Positions 11,193-14,182 of a stretch of DNA of 14,182 nt are shown one piece after another. Every line of letters begins with the position of its first letter. Position 1 is the stretch's first letter. Under the pieces are notes generated by a model, which had not been told where the DNA came from, ran no database searches, and saw only the letters and a program-made list of their open reading frames with translations. Where the stretch lies: positions 1 through 14,182 of the forward strand of contig JBMFNP010000046.1 of the NCBI GenBank assembly GCA_049970095.1, in the 5' to 3' direction. The DNA is from SKW197 sp049970095. GTDB lineage: Archaea > Thermoplasmatota > Thermoplasmata > Lutacidiplasmatales > SKW197. Position numbers and translations under genes: made by a program.

Positions 11193-14182
11193 CTATATGC
11201 TCATGCGGTGGAGTAATGGAATGTTTGTTTTTCGGGTTTTCCGTACATATCTGAGATACAGGAAGAAAATTATCGGAAAAATTACCAAAATTTGCAAGCC
11301 TGAACTTTCTGGGACAACCCAATCCTCTTTCCTATCTGTATCTACAGGAACATTTGAGATTTCCGTACGATTGATGCTATCTGGATACGATTGCGCAGTG
11401 TTGAGATTAACAGGGCCATCAAACCACTCCTTGTTTTTGAGTGCTATATTTCCGTCAGAAGGTGGCGGATTCCCATTTATATCTGTCCAGTTCACGAAAT
11501 CAATGATACCGTTTGGCTCTCTACCTTGAAACCCATATGTGGAGTCATTGAGAAAGAGATAGTCGCCAGCAGAGGCGGGATCATTGAAGAAGTTTTTTCC
11601 CACTGATATTTTTTCAGTGGCACCGGGTGCAAGAGTTAATACATCTATTTTATATGCGCTTCTGCTGCTGTTGAGCATAAGCTCTTTGTAGGTAATATCC
11701 ATAGTGTCGTTGTTATAGAGGACAACAGTATGATTCTCATTATTAGGAAATATTACCCTGGTTATGAGGAGTTTGGGCTTGTGATACTGGATGTTCACAG
11801 AATAAATTGTAGGCGAATTTGAAGGGGTGCGTTCGGAGAGCACATATGTAGTTGGTTCTGGGTCGCTGAATGCACGCACATGCACATCATCAATATACCA
11901 GTCACCCCCAGAAGTAGTCCATGTGCGAAATGCGACAGTGCCATTTGAAAGTTGTGTTCCCATATCCAGCCAGCCACTGCTTGGTAGCAGCTGTGTATCA
12001 TTTAACAAAAATTTCATATTTGTGCCATTGATTAAAAGGGTAACCTTGTACCAGGTGTATGGAGATGGCGGGCTAGAAATGGTGGAGCTAATCGGAGTCC
12101 AGCCGTTATTAATTATTTTTGCGATTGCCCAGTCACTTTGCTCCCAGTTAATTTCATATGCATTTATGGGTGTGCTTGCAGTTGCTCGGAGGCACTGAGA
12201 AATATCAACTGCAGATGAGTTCAGATACCACCATGCATCAAAAGAGATGTTTGTGAGGTTCAGGTTTTTTGCAATGATATATCTATCTGACTCACCCGAG
12301 TATGCACCAGCCTTCATTGCATAGATTCCATTGTGTGCAATTGTGCCAATGCTCCAGATGCTATCAATCACAGCCTGCCAGTTATTAAGATTTCCACTCT
12401 CAAAATCATCAAAGAAAAGGAATGTGGCAGTGCCATTGCTCTTAGATTGTGCACTCAGGTTTCCATAATACAGGAATATTGATGTTCTTCCCCCACCTGC
12501 TATTGAGGGTACCTTCACCCAGATTTTTGTGTTTGCGGTGTTGATCCCACTCTCAATCCAGTATGGAATTTCTATTCCGTTTCCGTCTGTAAACCTTATG
12601 TCGCCACAATCACTCCGCATCTTTCCTGCCATAATCAAACTTGCAGTGTCAAGTGTGAGATTTACTGTGTAATTTGTGAGTGTGTTTGAATTGGCTGTAT
12701 TATTTATTACAATGCGGCGCATGTATGGCCAGCCTGGCATAAGAGGGAAAGATGTATTTAGCGTTAAATTGTATTTCAGAAAACGCCCAAATGCAGAGGG
12801 GGGTAGGGAAATGGTAAAATTCTGCACACTAGTTCCTCCAGAAAGTGTGGTAAGATAACTCCAACCTGGTTCCGTGTCATTCCATACCTTGTAGTAAACA
12901 TCTATACTTGTCCCGCTCCAGTGCGTATCATAGGTTATACTGATGTTTTTCCAGAATGCAATTCTTCCCGCATCAATTACTGGAGAAATATAGGAGCCTG
13001 TGGAGGCATAGAGAAAGAAAGATGTGTATGGGGTTTGGGGATTTGGTGGTGTGCCAGATGTGGGTTTGCTCAGTTGACCGTCTGTCCCATTCCCTCCATT
13101 ATTGTTCAGTGGGGGGCTTGCGCCCACAGAGCCTTGTCCACCAATACCACCAGAAACATTGAATACCGCATTTAGGCTTTCAGAGTATGCATTATCCGCA
13201 TAAATCCAGATTGCACCACCTCCACCGCCACCACCGCCACCTGCCTCATCATCAGCGGCAGTGCCTGATGTGTCATCACCTGCATTTCCTCCATTTCCTC
13301 CGCTCACATTCAATTCTGCGTTTGCTCCGATGGTGACATTGCAGCCCTGAATAAGAATACAGCCACCAGAACCACCGCCACCACCTGCACCCGGGTGATC
13401 TCCATTAGTACCAGACTTTCCATTTGTGCCATTTGCAATTATTTTTCCATCTATATAAATATTCCAGGCACTTAACTGCACAGCGCCTCCACCATAGCCA
13501 CCAGCACCTCCTGCAGCAGAACCAGCCCCGCTGCCACCACTTCCGCCACCGCCACCAGAACCAGGCTTTAGGGTAGGTGCAGAGGCATATGCTACACCAT
13601 ATCTCCCATAATATCCATCTGTGCCATCAGTTCCAAGATTACCACCCTTTGCACCCAAACCGCCATTTCCGCCATTTCCTCCAAAGCCTCCTCCGCCTCC
13701 TCCAAAACCACCATAATTAGGTGAAATAACAACACCGCCACCGCCACCACCGCCATCATTCAGATATGCGGGTGGTGATGTTGGTCCGCTTCCATCATTT
13801 CCATCCTGGCCTGAATATCCATCACCACCAGCACCACCGCCATTACCTCCCTGTCCACCCTTCCCAGCAAGGTAAATTTTTCCTCCTTGCTCTATCTCAA
13901 TCACCTCTGCGTAAATCCTTATCACTGTCATATATCCGCTCGCTGTAATGTTGCCAGTGCCTGTGATTTTCAGATGACGGAAATAATATGTGCCATTCCA
14001 GTTCACAGTACCGCTTACCGTGAGGTTTCCATTTGAGTCCGTATCTGAGATTCCATCTCCAGTTCCATCTGCTGGTGTGTAGGAAACAGTTGCATTTTCA
14101 AGTCTCAGCGCACCCTTTGTGGTTGAGGTGTAGCGGTCATTTACAAGCACCACCTTGTTATAACTCCCTTTGAAATCTCCCA
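11193..14182 (-). CDS. Glycine-rich DUF2341 surface protein, membrane-anchored, N terminus outside the window
   Basis: The frame is open from the window edge, so the gene is partial; a GTG at 14153 is possible as a start, but the nine codons before it read as ordinary protein and no signal peptide has appeared yet. Numbering from that GTG: 60-90 beta-rich; 90-360 a glycine-rich region with beta-strand modules; 377-465 a module with SPVIDAGRIAFW; 476-575 a DUF2341 domain (GDIRFTDGNGIEIPYW, IWVKVPSI, IFLYYGN); 580-765 a concanavalin-like domain from FFDDFESGNLNNW to DWYIDDVHVRAF; 790-945 resembling a lamin-tail-like beta domain (low certainty); a membrane helix at about 953-969 and a basic tail. 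The topology is outside with a C-terminal anchor. DUF2341 proteins are large extracellular proteins, often presumed to bind glycans or act in adhesion; the ligand is unknown. Numerous N-x-S/T sequons suggest glycosylation. It is read in the same direction as the giant repeat gene, 51 bases ahead of it. Confidence 0.88.
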   Translation of the reverse strand, partial: GDFKGSYNKVVLVNDRYTSTTKGALRLENATVSYTPADGTGDGISDTDSNGNLTVSGTVNWNGTYYFRHLKITGTGNITASGYMTVIRIYAEVIEIEQGGKIYLAGKGGQGGNGGGAGGDGYSGQDGNDGSGPTSPPAYLNDGGGGGGGVVISPNYGGFGGGGGGFGGNGGNGGLGAKGGNLGTDGTDGYYGRYGVAYASAPTLKPGSGGGGGSGGSGAGSAAGGAGGYGGGAVQLSAWNIYIDGKIIANGTNGKSGTNGDHPGAGGGGGSGGCILIQGCNVTIGANAELNVSGGNGGNAGDDTSGTAADDEAGGGGGGGGGAIWIYADNAYSESLNAVFNVSGGIGGQGSVGASPPLNNNGGNGTDGQLSKPTSGTPPNPQTPYTSFFLYASTGSYISPVIDAGRIAFWKNISITYDTHWSGTSIDVYYKVWNDTEPGWSYLTTLSGGTSVQNFTISLPPSAFGRFLKYNLTLNTSFPLMPGWPYMRRIVINNTANSNTLTNYTVNLTLDTASLIMAGKMRSDCGDIRFTDGNGIEIPYWIESGINTANTKIWVKVPSIAGGGRTSIFLYYGNLSAQSKSNGTATFLFFDDFESGNLNNWQAVIDSIWSIGTIAHNGIYAMKAGAYSGESDRYIIAKNLNLTNISFDAWWYLNSSAVDISQCLRATASTPINAYEINWEQSDWAIAKIINNGWTPISSTISSPPSPYTWYKVTLLINGTNMKFLLNDTQLLPSSGWLDMGTQLSNGTVAFRTWTTSGGDWYIDDVHVRAFSDPEPTTYVLSERTPSNSPTIYSVNIQYHKPKLLITRVIFPNNENHTVVLYNNDTMDITYKELMLNSSRSAYKIDVLTLAPGATEKISVGKNFFNDPASAGDYLFLNDSTYGFQGREPNGIIDFVNWTDINGNPPPSDGNIALKNKEWFDGPVNLNTAQSYPDSINRTEISNVPVDTDRKEDWVVPESSGLQILVIFPIIFFLYLRYVRKTRKTNIPLLHRMSI
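13074..13886 (-). repeat. Glycine-rich modules alternating with beta strands
   Basis: Residues 90-360 (numbered from the GTG at 14153) alternate Gly/Asn/Asp-rich loops, with runs of up to nine glycines, and short strand pairs. Three successive strand blocks begin at 223 (GAVQLSAWNIYIDGKIIANG), 265 (CILIQGCNVTIGANAELNVSGG) and 314 (AIWIYADNAY...VFNVSGG), and a related one lies at 75-98. Spacing between blocks is about 42-50 residues. On the plus strand the codons appear as many CCACCACCGCC-like runs. Such regions suggest a beta-helix-like stalk with glycine-rich loops. Confidence 0.7.

Noticed and set aside
13074..13886. CCACCACCGCC-like runs as a CRISPR array or non-coding minisatellite
   Set aside because: There is no fixed repeat with spacers. 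The runs are glycine codons of an open minus-strand frame continuing on both sides with sensible protein.

Overview
The window looks archaeal, most likely Euryarchaeota and probably Thermoplasmatota-like. The evidence is a two-subunit aconitase-X pair of the archaeal type, a single-domain KaiC-like ATPase, a short archaeal-type HD protein, TATA-like box A elements close to start codons, GGTG/GGAGG-type ribosome binding sites, and two large surface proteins (a NosD-like beta-helix protein and a DUF2341 protein) of a style common in uncultured Thermoplasmatota. The lineage is an inference from gene style; no rRNA or other phylogenetic marker is present. Coding density is very high and there is no gene-free stretch over 300 bases. 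I see no tRNA, rRNA, insertion sequence or CRISPR array.

Layout. Positions 1-149 are non-coding and hold two strong palindromes followed by a box A and a ribosome binding site. The only plus-strand gene (150-2330) encodes a secreted, membrane-anchored parallel beta-helix protein. Everything else is on the minus strand and is read from right to left: a glycine-rich DUF2341 surface protein (11193-14182, 5' end outside the window), a 1969-residue all-helical repeat protein (5232-11141), a KaiC-like ATPase (4454-5137), the large and small subunits of aconitase X / phosphomevalonate dehydratase (3224-4411 and 2835-3227, joined by an ATGA overlap), and an HD-domain protein (2327-2869, start uncertain) that overlaps the small-subunit gene. 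The plus-strand gene and the HD gene converge, with overlapping stop codons.

How the genes fit together. The two aconitase-X subunits form one enzyme, predicted to dehydrate mevalonate 5-phosphate in the archaeal mevalonate (isoprenoid lipid) pathway. The HD protein is probably co-transcribed with them. The KaiC-like ATPase has its own TATA-like element and may head this cluster. The two surface proteins have no evident enzymatic partner here and probably belong to the cell envelope or cell-surface contacts.

The most unusual item is the 1969-residue protein. Apart from a 20-residue basic head it is almost entirely a tandem array of about 32 degenerate helical repeats with a period of about 61-62 residues. 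The helix and loop pattern suggests a miniature spectrin-like chain of three-helix bundles. I do not recognise a described family for it. It is the best candidate in this window for an undescribed structural system, possibly together with the adjacent KaiC-like ATPase.
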